Source: Thermoleophilia bacterium
GTDB taxonomy: Bacteria > Actinomycetota > Thermoleophilia > Gaiellales > Gaiellaceae
DNA length: 55,332 nt
NCBI GenBank assembly: GCA_025929895.1
Contig: JAICPI010000012.1
Span: 1 to 55,332, forward strand
Reading direction: 5' to 3'
The position numbers and the translations under genes were made by a program. The notes under the pieces were generated by a model. It saw only the letters and a list, made by a program, of their open reading frames with translations. It did no database searches and was not told the DNA's origin. Shown here one piece after another: positions 7,096-14,898 of the stretch; the stretch's first letter is position 1, and each line of letters opens with the position of its first letter.

Positions 7096-7101
7096 AACCT
7101 A
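7096..7101 (-). promoter_or_regulatory. -10-like TAGGTT, leaderless geometry
   Basis: TAGGTT ends 7 nt before the GTG at 7088, inside the 16-nt gap after paaD. It implies that the SelW-like gene can be transcribed on its own. Confidence 0.5.
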
Positions 7102-7104
7102 GCG

Positions 7105-7587
7105 CTAGATCGTCTTGAACTGCTCGAACGGCTGCCGGCAGTTCGTGCAGTAGCGCACCGACCGGCACGGGGTCGGGCCGAAGATGTTCTCGAGCCGCGT
7201 GTCCGTGGAGCCGCAGTAGGGGCAGCGGAAGACCGCGGACTGGAGCTGCACGAGCGTCGGCGCCCCCGTCCCGCGCGGCGCGGGCGGCGCGAAGCCGGCC
7301 GCCCGCAGCTTCTCGCGGCCCGCCGGCGTGATCCGGTCGGTCGACCACGAGTCGTCGGAGATCACGCGCACGTCCGGCTCGGCGCCGAGGTCGCGCACCT
7401 TCTCCGCGAGCGCGTCGCGCATGACCTCGAGCGCCGGACAGCCGAGGAACGTCGGTGTGAAGTCCACGCGCACGCGCTCGCCCTCGACCTGCACGTCGCG
7501 GATCACCCCGAGGTCGACGAGCGAGATCACGGGGATCTCCGGGTCGGGGATCTCGGCGAGCGCGCCCCACACCTGCTCGCTCGTCAC
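7105..7587 (-). CDS. paaD: phenylacetyl-CoA epoxidase assembly protein PaaD
   Basis: A 160-aa protein of the MIP18/DUF59 family thought to help mature the iron centre of the PaaABC epoxidase. The N-terminal DUF59 domain (residues ~1-95) has IPDPEIPVISLVDLGVI and FLGCPALEVMRD. A C-terminal zinc ribbon (CPYC near residue 120 and CTNC near 148) is the hallmark of PaaD over generic DUF59 proteins. GTG 7587 overlaps the paaC stop (GTGA). It is the last gene of the paaABCD run. Confidence 0.92.
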   Translation of the reverse strand: MTSEQVWGALAEIPDPEIPVISLVDLGVIRDVQVEGERVRVDFTPTFLGCPALEVMRDALAEKVRDLGAEPDVRVISDDSWSTDRITPAGREKLRAAGFAPPAPRGTGAPTLVQLQSAVFRCPYCGSTDTRLENIFGPTPCRSVRYCTNCRQPFEQFKTI

Positions 7588-8222
7588 CACGTCGCGCCCG
7601 GCACGCTGCGTCGCACCGACGTCATCTCCTGCCAGAGCTCGCGCAGCTCTTCCGAGTGGTTCCCACGCTCGACGGGCTCGACCTGCTCGCGGCCGACCCG
7701 CTGCGCCAGCGCGGCGCGGCCGTCCGCGTCGAGCACGCCGAGCGCGTAGGGCCAGAGCTCGTCCACGGCCGCCTCGAACCGCTGCTCGCCGCGGAGCCGG
7801 TCGGCCCACATCTGCGCGTGCATGCGGTGGTAGACCTCCTCGCGGTCCATCTTCGCGGCGAGGCCGGCGAGCTCGGCGTCGCCGGACGCCACGAGCGCGG
7901 CGAGCCGCAGCTCGTCCGCGGTCTCGTAGAGCCAGTGGCGCGCGATCGTGTGCGCCCAGTCCAGGCGCCGCAGCTCGACCAGCGGCGCGCAGCGGTACTC
8001 GTCGGGCGCGCGGTCAAAGGCGAGCTCGTCCGCGGTCGTGCCGAGGTCGCGCGCGGCCAGCTCGTAGAGCGCGCGCGCATGCCCGATCTCGTTCTGCGCG
8101 ATCGAGGAGAACGCGACGTCCTCCTCGAGCGAGGGCGCGATCCCGGTCCACTCGCTGTCGCGCCAGCCCAAGATGAGCTCATCGTCGGCGATCGCGAGCA
8201 GCATCTCGGCGCGTCCGCTCAT
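7584..8222 (-). CDS. paaC: phenylacetyl-CoA 1,2-epoxidase structural subunit PaaC
   Basis: A 212-aa ferritin-like protein forming the structural partner of PaaA in the multicomponent monooxygenase that epoxidises the ring of phenylacetyl-CoA. Visible are LLAIADDELILGWRDSEWTG, the helix SIAQNEIGHARALYELAARDLG and AAKMDREEVYHRMHAQMWADRL. PaaC is known to stabilise PaaA and not to carry the working diiron site. ATG 8222 overlaps the paaB stop (ATGA) and its own stop overlaps paaD, indicating tight translational coupling. Confidence 0.95.
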   Translation of the reverse strand: MSGRAEMLLAIADDELILGWRDSEWTGIAPSLEEDVAFSSIAQNEIGHARALYELAARDLGTTADELAFDRAPDEYRCAPLVELRRLDWAHTIARHWLYETADELRLAALVASGDAELAGLAAKMDREEVYHRMHAQMWADRLRGEQRFEAAVDELWPYALGVLDADGRAALAQRVGREQVEPVERGNHSEELRELWQEMTSVRRSVPGATW

Positions 8223-8521
8223 GGAAGATCTGCTCGGGCTGAAAGTGCGCCAGCACTTTCGGCCCGTTGACGTGCCTCCTTCAGCTTCGCCTTGAGGGAG
8301 TAGCCGTCGACGCGGTGGTAGGTCTTGTGCAGCTCATCGGGGAAGTCGTGCACGGCGCGGATCTCGTCGCGCGGGACGACCCAGAGCGCCTCGGACTCCT
8401 GGCGCCGGCCGTACTGCTCGCGCGCCCAGGCCTCCGCGAACTCGGCGTTCGGCGCGGCGAGCGCGCCCGCGTGCTGGAACGGCTGCCCCTTCCGCTCCTG
8501 CCGGAAGACCTCGAAGACCAT
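8219..8521 (-). CDS. paaB: phenylacetyl-CoA 1,2-epoxidase subunit PaaB
   Basis: A 100-aa protein required for the activity of the PaaAC complex. It has the family opening MVFEVFRQERKGQPFQHAGAL and the later DEIRAVHDFPDELHKTYHRVDGYSL. It starts 2 nt after the paaA stop and overlaps paaC. The last codons (8235-8266) coincide with a 14-bp hairpin, so the C-terminal ESAGALSARADLP tail looks like translated repeat rather than conserved protein. Confidence 0.93.
   Translation of the reverse strand: MVFEVFRQERKGQPFQHAGALAAPNAEFAEAWAREQYGRRQESEALWVVPRDEIRAVHDFPDELHKTYHRVDGYSLKAKLKEARQRAESAGALSARADLP
8235..8266. repeat. 14-bp hairpin inside the 3' end of paaB
   Basis: Arms 8235-8248 and 8253-8266 pair fully, with a single T-G wobble, around the loop GCCA. 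The core GAAAGTGC..GCACTTTC is shared with the hairpin at 239-267. It lies in translated sequence 14 nt before the paaB stop codon. Confidence 0.75.
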
Positions 8522-8523
8522 CG

Positions 8524-9423
8524 CTAGGCGGCGTCTGCGAGCACGACGTCCCGCACCCACGCCTCCTGCTCGAGGAAGCGCCGGCGGAGGTCGAGCCGCT
8601 CCGCGGTCTTCGGCCCGTTGCCGGTGACGACGCGCTTGAGCTCGTCCCAGTCGGGCTCGGAGTACTCCCAGACGCCGTCGTCGCGCTTGCGCAGCTTCGG
8701 GTCGGGCACGGTCAGCCCGAGCTCCCAGATCTGCGGCACGTAGCCGTCGAGGAACTGCTGCCGCGCCTCCTCGTTCCCCTGCGACTTGATCCGCCAGAAG
8801 ACCATCGGGTCCTCGTCCGCGGGGATCGCGGTGCCGTGGAACGTCATCAGCGGCCCCCACCAGCGGGTCAGCGCCTCCTGTACGAGCTCGCGCTGCTCGT
8901 CGGTGCCGTTCATCATCGTCAGGATCACGTCGCGCCCGTGGAGGATGTGGAAGGATTCCTCCCAGCAGATCTTCTTCATGATCCGCGCGTAGGGGGCGTA
9001 CGAGCACTTGAGCAGCGCCTTCTGCGAGATGATCGCGGCGGCGTCGACGAGCCACGCGATCACGCCGACGTCGCCCCACGTCTTCGTCGGGTAGTGGAAG
9101 ACGTTGTGGAACTTCGCCTTGCCGTCGACGAGGTCCTGGAGCGACTGCGCGCGCGGCTTGCCGAGGTCCTCGACGACGCGGTAGATCAGCTGCGCGTGGC
9201 CGACCTCGTCCTGCACCTTCGCGGTCAGCGCGAGCTTCCGCTGCAGGGTCGGCGCGCGGAGGATCCACTCGCGCTCGGGGAGCACGCCCATCAGCTCCGA
9301 GTTGCCGTGCATCTCGATGAACTTGATCAGCTTGGCCCGGTACTCCTCGGGCATCCAGTCGGAGGTCTCGACGTGGCCGCCGCCCTGGACCTCCTCGACG
9401 AACTCCTGCGTGCGCGCGTCCAC
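8524..9423 (-). CDS. paaA: phenylacetyl-CoA 1,2-epoxidase catalytic subunit PaaA
   Basis: A 299-aa catalytic alpha subunit with a ferritin-like diiron fold, adding one oxygen atom to phenylacetyl-CoA. The E-x-x-H iron-ligand motifs are visible in QDEVGHAQLIYR and WEESFHILHG, and the central WWGPLMTFHG is typical of PaaA. GTG 9423 is preceded by a strong GGGAGGGAAG Shine-Dalgarno. It is the first gene of paaABCD and lies 39 bp from the divergent TetR gene, with a dyad between them that suggests control by that regulator. No paaE reductase is in the window. Confidence 0.95.
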   Translation of the reverse strand: MDARTQEFVEEVQGGGHVETSDWMPEEYRAKLIKFIEMHGNSELMGVLPEREWILRAPTLQRKLALTAKVQDEVGHAQLIYRVVEDLGKPRAQSLQDLVDGKAKFHNVFHYPTKTWGDVGVIAWLVDAAAIISQKALLKCSYAPYARIMKKICWEESFHILHGRDVILTMMNGTDEQRELVQEALTRWWGPLMTFHGTAIPADEDPMVFWRIKSQGNEEARQQFLDGYVPQIWELGLTVPDPKLRKRDDGVWEYSEPDWDELKRVVTGNGPKTAERLDLRRRFLEQEAWVRDVVLADAA

Positions 9424-9435
9424 TCGCTTCCCTCC

Positions 9436-9449
9436 CGTCCGAACGGTCG
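9436..9449. promoter_or_regulatory. dyad CGnCCGnnCGGnCG, probable TetR operator
   Basis: CGTCCGAACGGTCG is symmetric at all but four positions and lies in the 39-bp gap between paaA and the TetR gene, one base before that gene's -10-like box. Position and symmetry fit an autoregulatory operator that would also control paaABCD. Confidence 0.55.
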
Positions 9450-9450
9450 T

Positions 9451-9456
9451 TAGGCT
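9451..9456 (+). promoter_or_regulatory. -10-like TAGGCT, leaderless geometry
   Basis: TAGGCT ends 6 nt before the ATC at 9463, the same hexamer and spacing as before the gene starting at 519. Confidence 0.5.
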
Positions 9457-9462
9457 CAGTGT

Positions 9463-10038
9463 ATCTCCGCCCGCCGCTCCGAGCTCACCCGCCAGGCCGC
9501 CCGCCTCTTCGCCGAGCGGGGCTACCACGGCACGTCGATCGGGGACGTGGCCGAGGCACTCGGGGTGCAGAAGGCGTCGGTGTACACCTACATCACCTCG
9601 AAGCAGGAGCTCCTGTTCGAGACGATGCGGGACGGCGCCTCCGCCTTCCACGCCGGGCTGGACGCGATCCCGGAGGACGTGTCCGCGAGCGAGAAGATCC
9701 GGCTCGCGCTCCGCGCGCACCTGCGCACGGTCGCCGACCAGCTCGACGTCGCCACCGTCTTCACGCGCGAGTGGCGCTACCTCGAGGGCGAGCGGCGCGA
9801 GGAGATCGTGCGGGAGCGGCGCCGCTACGAGGAGCGGTTCCGCGCGCTCTTCCGCGAAGGGCGCGAGCTCGGCGAGCTGCGCACGGACCTCGACGACGCG
9901 GCGGCGGCGCTGCTCGTCCTGTCGGCGGCGAACTGGGCGTACACGTGGCTGACGCCGGAGCGCGACAGCGAGGAGCTCGCCGATCGGTTCGTCGCGGTCG
10001 TCCTCGACGGCGTGCGAGGCTACGCGACTCGCCCCTAG
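9463..10038 (+). CDS. TetR-family regulator of the paa genes, probable ATC start
   Basis: A repressor of 191 aa if translation starts at ATC 9463. The helix-turn-helix spans residues ~7-50 (LTRQAARLFAERGYHGTSI, then DVAEALGVQKASVYTYITSK). The rest is the helical ligand domain. No ATG, GTG or TTG occurs in frame between the stop at 9451-9453 and GTG 9547, and starting at 9547 would delete the first two DNA-binding helices. The leaderless-type TAGGCT-6-ATC arrangement makes ATC the best start. Divergent from paaA with a shared dyad, so the likely inducer is phenylacetyl-CoA or a related thioester. Confidence 0.8.
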   Translation: MSARRSELTRQAARLFAERGYHGTSIGDVAEALGVQKASVYTYITSKQELLFETMRDGASAFHAGLDAIPEDVSASEKIRLALRAHLRTVADQLDVATVFTREWRYLEGERREEIVRERRRYEERFRALFREGRELGELRTDLDDAAAALLVLSAANWAYTWLTPERDSEELADRFVAVVLDGVRGYATRP

Positions 10039-10916
10039 TGGCGCGCGCCGTCCTGATCGTCAACCCGTACGCCTCGCGGGTCACGGACGATCTCGTCGAC
10101 CGGGTCGTCGGGACGCTCGGAGACGTCGAGGTCCACGCGACACAGCGGCGGGGGCACGCGACCGAGCTCGCGCGCGCGGCCGAGGGCGAGGCGGAAGCGA
10201 TCTACGTGTTCTCGGGCGACGGCGGTTTCAACGAGGTGCTGAACGGGGTCGGCGGGTCGACGCCGGTCGGCCTCGTTCCCGGAGGCGGCGCGACCGTCCT
10301 CGCCCGTGCGCTCGGCCTTCCGCGCGACCCGGTGGCGGTCGCGCGACGCCTGCGCGTGGGCAAGGAGCGTCGCATCTCGCTCGGGCGCGTGAACGGACGA
10401 CGGTTCGGCTTCTCGGCCGGCGTCGGGCTCGACGCCGAGCTCGTCCGGCGCGTCGACGCGCGCGGGCGGTCGCTGCACCGCGGCCGGGCGGGCAACCTCG
10501 CCTTCGCGACGGCGGCGCTCGGCGTGCTCGCGCGCGAGCGCTTCAGGCTCGAGCCCGAGCTCGAGGTGCGCCGCCACGGCCGGGCCGCGTTCGCGCTCGC
10601 CGCGAACTGCGACCCGTACACGTATGCGGGCCCGATCCCGCTCCACGTCGCGCCGAGCGCACGCTTCGAGCTGGGCCTCGACGTCGTCGCGCCGCGCCGA
10701 GTGACGCCCGCGGCGCTGCCGCGCTTCGTCTCCTACGCCCTGACCGGGCGGGGGCAGGAGCGTGCCCGAGACGTCCTCTACGCCCACGACGTCGATCTCG
10801 TCGAGATCGACTGCGACCGGCCTCTTCCCCTGCATGCCGACGGTGAGGACCTCGGCGACGTGCGGGAGGTCGTGCTCGAGGCCGAGCGCGACGCGGTCTC
10901 CCTGCTCGTCGACTGA
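10038..10916 (+). CDS. diacylglycerol kinase-family lipid kinase
   Basis: A 292-aa ATP-dependent lipid (diacylglycerol/sphingosine-type) kinase acting at the inner face of the membrane. The nucleotide-binding signature SGDGGFNEVLNG is around Asp61, followed by LVPGGGATVLARALG, and the C-terminal lobe has LHADGED. Canonical family members have GGDGT; here the third position is GGDGG-like (SGDGG), a small deviation. GTG 10038 overlaps the TetR stop by one base (TAGTG), so the two are co-transcribed, though a functional link to phenylacetate is not obvious. Confidence 0.85.
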   Translation: MARAVLIVNPYASRVTDDLVDRVVGTLGDVEVHATQRRGHATELARAAEGEAEAIYVFSGDGGFNEVLNGVGGSTPVGLVPGGGATVLARALGLPRDPVAVARRLRVGKERRISLGRVNGRRFGFSAGVGLDAELVRRVDARGRSLHRGRAGNLAFATAALGVLARERFRLEPELEVRRHGRAAFALAANCDPYTYAGPIPLHVAPSARFELGLDVVAPRRVTPAALPRFVSYALTGRGQERARDVLYAHDVDLVEIDCDRPLPLHADGEDLGDVREVVLEAERDAVSLLVD

Positions 10917-10934
10917 TTCGTCAATCGGGTTTTT
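10913..10934 (+). terminator. short stem plus T-run
   Basis: CTGATT and AATCGG (one T-G pair) flank the loop CGTC, followed by G and five T. The stem overlaps the TGA stop of the lipid kinase. This is the most conventional intrinsic terminator in the window, though short. Confidence 0.5.
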
Positions 10935-11033
10935 CGTCTTGGTTGCGCGGAAACGGGCGTCACGTCGGGCGTGGCCCCAGCACAGGCGAACCCGCGACCG
11001 ACGCCCAGGACCCCCGAACAGCAGAGGAGCGTC

Positions 11034-14000
11034 ATGAAGCGTTCGTCGCCTCTCCTCGCCCTCGTCGTGGCGTCTGTCACCGTGCTCGCGCTCGGCGCGT
11101 CGCACGGAAGCGCAGCCCGCGAGCGCGCGAGTGCCGACCCGTCCTTGCACATCGTCCTGCTCGAAGCGCCCCCGCTGGCCGCGTACCGCGGCGGGATCGC
11201 GGGGCTCGCCGCCACCGACCCGACGGTGACGGGCGCGCGTCGACTCGACGCGCGCAGCGCGGCCAGCCGTGCGTACCTCGCGCACCTGAGGTCGCGGCAG
11301 ACCGATCAGCTCACGAGCATCGGCGCGGCGCTGGGCCGGACCGTTCAGGCCGTCCATCGCTACGACGCGGTCCTGAACGGCTTCGCGGTGGCGTTGTCCG
11401 GCGACGAGGCGCAGCGCGTCGCGAGCCTGCCCGGCGTCGCGCGAGTGGTGCCGGATTCCATTCTCGAGCTGAAGACCGACGTCGGGCCGACGTGGATCGG
11501 CGCCCCAGGTATCTGGAACGGCACCGCGACCGGCGGCGTCGCCGGCACGAAGGGCGAGGGCATGCTCGTCGGCGTGATCGACACGGGCATCAACCACGAC
11601 CATCCGTCGTTTGCGGATCCGTCGCCCGGCGACGGGTATGCGTACTCGCCCTGGGGGCTTCCCAGCGGCACGGGGTATCGCGGCGTCTGCGACCCCGTCA
11701 CCGGCGCGCCGCTCTGCAACGACAAGCTCGTCGGCGTCTACGACTTCACAGGGACGACCCCGCTCGACGACAACGGGCACGGCAGCCACACCGCCAGCAC
11801 CGCGGCCGGGAACGTGCTCGACGCCGAGATCATCGCACCGACGATGACGCTGAACCGCGCCATCTCCGGCGTGGCGCCGCACGCGCGCGTCATCTCCTAC
11901 AAGGCGTGCGTCACCGCCGGAACCGCCGGCGCGTGTCCGCAGTCGGGCACGGTCGGGGGCATCAACCAGGCGACGCTCGACGGCGTCGACGTGATCAACT
12001 TCTCCATCGGGGGCATCTCGCGGGACCCGTGGACGGACGTGAACGCGATCGCGTTCCTGAACGCGCGTCGGGCCGGCATCTTCCTCGCGGTCTCCGCCGG
12101 CAACGAAGGTCCGGGTCGGGGCACCGTTGGCTCACCCGCGGACTCACCGTGGGTGACCGCGGTGGCGGCCAGCACGCACAACCGACTCTTCTCCAACTCC
12201 CTGACGGGGCTTTCCGGCGGAGGTGCCCCGCCGCCGCCGACGCTCATGGGCAAGGGAATCACGATCGGCCACGGGCCTGCGCCCGTCGTCTACGCCGGTG
12301 ACCACGGCTCCGCGCTCTGCGGCTCCGGACCGGCCGAGGCGGCGACGAACCCCTGGGCGCCCGGCACGTTCAACGGCGAGATCGTCGTGTGCGACCGCGG
12401 CACGTACGGTCGCGTGCAGAAGGGACAGTTCCTGAAGGAGGCCGGCGCCGGCGGCTACGTGCTCGCGAACGACGAGGCGAGCGGCGAGTCCGTCGTCGGC
12501 GACACCCACCACCTCCCCGCCGTCAACATCACCTACGCCGACGGGATCACGCTGAAGGCGTGGCTCGCGCAGGGGAGCGGCCACACCGGCAGCATCGGCG
12601 GCCTCGTCACGGACGAGTCGCCGTCCAACGGAGACGTGATGGCCGCTTTCAGCTCGCGCGGGCCCGATCCGTCGGTGCCTGGGGTGCTGAAGCCCGACGT
12701 GACGGCGCCCGGCGTCGACATCCTCGCGGCGTTCAACACGCCCGCGGGCTCGATCGGCGCTCCACCGGAGTACAACTCGATCAGCGGCACGTCGATGTCG
12801 GGTCCGCACACCGCCGGCGCGGCCACGCTGCTTCGCGCGCTCCATCCAGCGTGGACTCCGGACGAGGTTCGGTCCGCACTCGTCACCACCGCGTTCAACT
12901 CGCCGCCCGGCGACGGAGCGGAGGCGCACGGCCTGCTGAAGGAGGACTCGACGACGGGCGCCGACCCGTTCGACGTCGGCGGCGGCCGCGTCGAGCTGCG
13001 GCGGGCTGCGCGCGCAGGGCTCGTTCTCGAGGTCTCGCCCGACGACTACGCCGCGGCCGACCCGGCCGCGGAGGGCGATCCGACGACGCTGAACCTGCCC
13101 ACGCTCGCGCAGGACGCGTGCGCGACGACGTGCACGTGGACCCGCGTCGTGAAGGGCTCGGCGGCGGGCGCAGTGACCTGGACCGCCTCGGCCGCCGGCG
13201 CGAACGGTCTCGCGCTCTCGGTCACGCCCGCGAGCTTCACGCTCGCTCCGGGCGCGACGCAGACGATCACCGTCTCCGCGGACGCGAGCGCGCTCGGCGG
13301 CTCCTGGACATTCGGCCGCGTGGTCCTGCGGTCCGGCACGTCCGGCGTACCCGACGCGACGCTCCCCGTCGCGGTGCGGCGCTCGGACGGTCAGTCGGAC
13401 GTCCCCACGCTCACGCTGCACTTCCACGGGAACGCGGCGGCGACCGGAGCCGACCACGAGTCGGGCCAGCCGGACGAGGGCTTCTGCACCGGCGACGGCA
13501 AGAGCGACTTGATCGCCTGCTCCGGGCCGATGCTGCTCGAGAGCCCGAACCTCTCCCCGTCCCCGGCGGCCTCGTGGAAGGGCGGGCCGGCCGAGTGGGG
13601 TCTCGAGGGGGCGAACGACCGGACGATCTACGACCCGAACTGGGCGTGGTGCCTCCGGCAGGACGATCCCACGGACGCGACCGAGACGCAGTGTCCGGCC
13701 CCAGTCGCCTCGCCACGCGGCGAAACCACCCTGGAAGGGCCGATGACCGTCAGGTGGTGGGCGCAGTGCGCGCTCACGTGCGCTGCGGTCGGGACGAGCT
13801 GGGAGGTTCGCCTGTGGGCGGACGGCGTGCTCGCGCACATGCAGCAGGTCGACGTCGGCACGGCGCCGACCGGGATCCCGACGCTGCTCGAGGCCACCGT
13901 CAACCTGCCTCGCCTGACGGCCGACCACCGGTACACCCTGCAGCTCGAGCCGGTGTTCCTGGTCGACCAGGGCGTCGAGTTCACGATCTCGTACGACTCC

Positions 14001-14819
14001 ACGCAGCCGTGCGCCCCGACGAGCGCGGGTGCCTGCGACTCGACCGTGGACCTGCCGGTCGTGTCGGAGGGCGAGCCGTCCGTACCGGACCTCGTCGTGC
14101 AGAACGTGGCGACGGCGGGCGCGGGCGGGAACAGCACCACGATCACGGCGACCGTCGCCAACCAGGGCACGGCCGCTGCAGCCGCGTCGAAGACGAAGGT
14201 CGTCCTGGACGACTCGACCGTGCTCGCGACGGTGGACACGCCGCTGCTCGGCCCGGGCCAGACGGCGGAGATCAGCGTCGACTGGAACACCGCCGGCGTG
14301 AAGGGCGAGCATCGAATCGCCGTCACCGCCGACGAGGCGGCCGCGGTCGGCGAGTCCGACGAGGGCAACAACGTCGGGACGCTCACCGTCACCGTCAAGG
14401 GCAACAAGGTGCAGAACGGCTCGTTCGAGCAATCCTCGAGCGGGAGCTCGCCGGACCACTGGACGAGCTCGGGCGAGACGACCTACGAGCAGGGGGGCTC
14501 GGACGGAGAGCGCAGCGCGAGCGCCGGGCCGGGCGGCGGCTGGACGTCCGACCCGATCGCGGTGACGCCGGGCGCGGCGTACGACCTCGAGGTAGCGGTC
14601 GCCGGAGCCGCCGGCGGGGTCGCGGTCGACCAGCTCTCCGCGACCGGCCAGGTGCTCCGGACGCTGACGGTCCCCGTCTCGGGCCTCACGGCCGGCGTGT
14701 TCGGGCTCGTCACCGCCTCGCTCACCGCCGGCAGCGACGCCGCAGCGGTGCGCATCCGGCTCTCCGGACCGCTGCTCGGTACGACGCACTTCGACGACGT
14801 CCGACTGTGGGAACGCTGA
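11034..14819 (+). CDS. large secreted subtilisin-like serine protease
   Basis: A 1261-aa extracellular S8 protease. Order: signal peptide (1-28), I9-type inhibitor prodomain (~38-150), catalytic domain with Asp183 (GVIDTGINHD), His249 (NGHGSHTAST) and Ser587 (SGTSMSGPH). A PA-type insert (~430-530; GEIVVCDRGTYGRVQKG, AGAGGYVLAND) sits before the Ser. The C-terminal half carries beta-sandwich domains including a CARDB-like module (VPDLVVQNVATAGAGGNS) and a final carbohydrate-binding-like domain. AGAGGAG at ~11022-11028 supports ATG 11034. A perfect hairpin follows the stop. Probably degrades external protein or peptides. Confidence 0.93.
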   Translation: MKRSSPLLALVVASVTVLALGASHGSAARERASADPSLHIVLLEAPPLAAYRGGIAGLAATDPTVTGARRLDARSAASRAYLAHLRSRQTDQLTSIGAALGRTVQAVHRYDAVLNGFAVALSGDEAQRVASLPGVARVVPDSILELKTDVGPTWIGAPGIWNGTATGGVAGTKGEGMLVGVIDTGINHDHPSFADPSPGDGYAYSPWGLPSGTGYRGVCDPVTGAPLCNDKLVGVYDFTGTTPLDDNGHGSHTASTAAGNVLDAEIIAPTMTLNRAISGVAPHARVISYKACVTAGTAGACPQSGTVGGINQATLDGVDVINFSIGGISRDPWTDVNAIAFLNARRAGIFLAVSAGNEGPGRGTVGSPADSPWVTAVAASTHNRLFSNSLTGLSGGGAPPPPTLMGKGITIGHGPAPVVYAGDHGSALCGSGPAEAATNPWAPGTFNGEIVVCDRGTYGRVQKGQFLKEAGAGGYVLANDEASGESVVGDTHHLPAVNITYADGITLKAWLAQGSGHTGSIGGLVTDESPSNGDVMAAFSSRGPDPSVPGVLKPDVTAPGVDILAAFNTPAGSIGAPPEYNSISGTSMSGPHTAGAATLLRALHPAWTPDEVRSALVTTAFNSPPGDGAEAHGLLKEDSTTGADPFDVGGGRVELRRAARAGLVLEVSPDDYAAADPAAEGDPTTLNLPTLAQDACATTCTWTRVVKGSAAGAVTWTASAAGANGLALSVTPASFTLAPGATQTITVSADASALGGSWTFGRVVLRSGTSGVPDATLPVAVRRSDGQSDVPTLTLHFHGNAAATGADHESGQPDEGFCTGDGKSDLIACSGPMLLESPNLSPSPAASWKGGPAEWGLEGANDRTIYDPNWAWCLRQDDPTDATETQCPAPVASPRGETTLEGPMTVRWWAQCALTCAAVGTSWEVRLWADGVLAHMQQVDVGTAPTGIPTLLEATVNLPRLTADHRYTLQLEPVFLVDQGVEFTISYDSTQPCAPTSAGACDSTVDLPVVSEGEPSVPDLVVQNVATAGAGGNSTTITATVANQGTAAAAASKTKVVLDDSTVLATVDTPLLGPGQTAEISVDWNTAGVKGEHRIAVTADEAAAVGESDEGNNVGTLTVTVKGNKVQNGSFEQSSSGSSPDHWTSSGETTYEQGGSDGERSASAGPGGGWTSDPIAVTPGAAYDLEVAVAGAAGGVAVDQLSATGQVLRTLTVPVSGLTAGVFGLVTASLTAGSDAAAVRIRLSGPLLGTTHFDDVRLWER

Positions 14820-14830
14820 TTCCCGATCTC

Positions 14831-14857
14831 GGAGGGACCGGCCGCGCCGGTCCCTCC
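14831..14857. terminator. perfect 12-bp hairpin after the subtilase
   Basis: Arms 14831-14842 and 14846-14857 (GGAGGGACCGGC / GCCGGTCCCTCC) around loop CGC. It begins 11 nt after the stop codon. No T-run. Confidence 0.75.
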
Positions 14858-14898
14858 GCTCCGTTCACGCCCAAGCCACTTCAGAGAAGGGGGAACCG

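Noticed and set aside
9459-9461. GTG 9459 as the TetR start
   Set aside because: It is out of frame with the TetR protein; its frame gives low-complexity sequence and then enters the lipid kinase frame.
12144-14789. Very long minus-strand open frame across the subtilase gene
   Set aside because: Arg/Ala/Gly-rich low-complexity translation antisense to a gene with clear domains; an effect of high GC.
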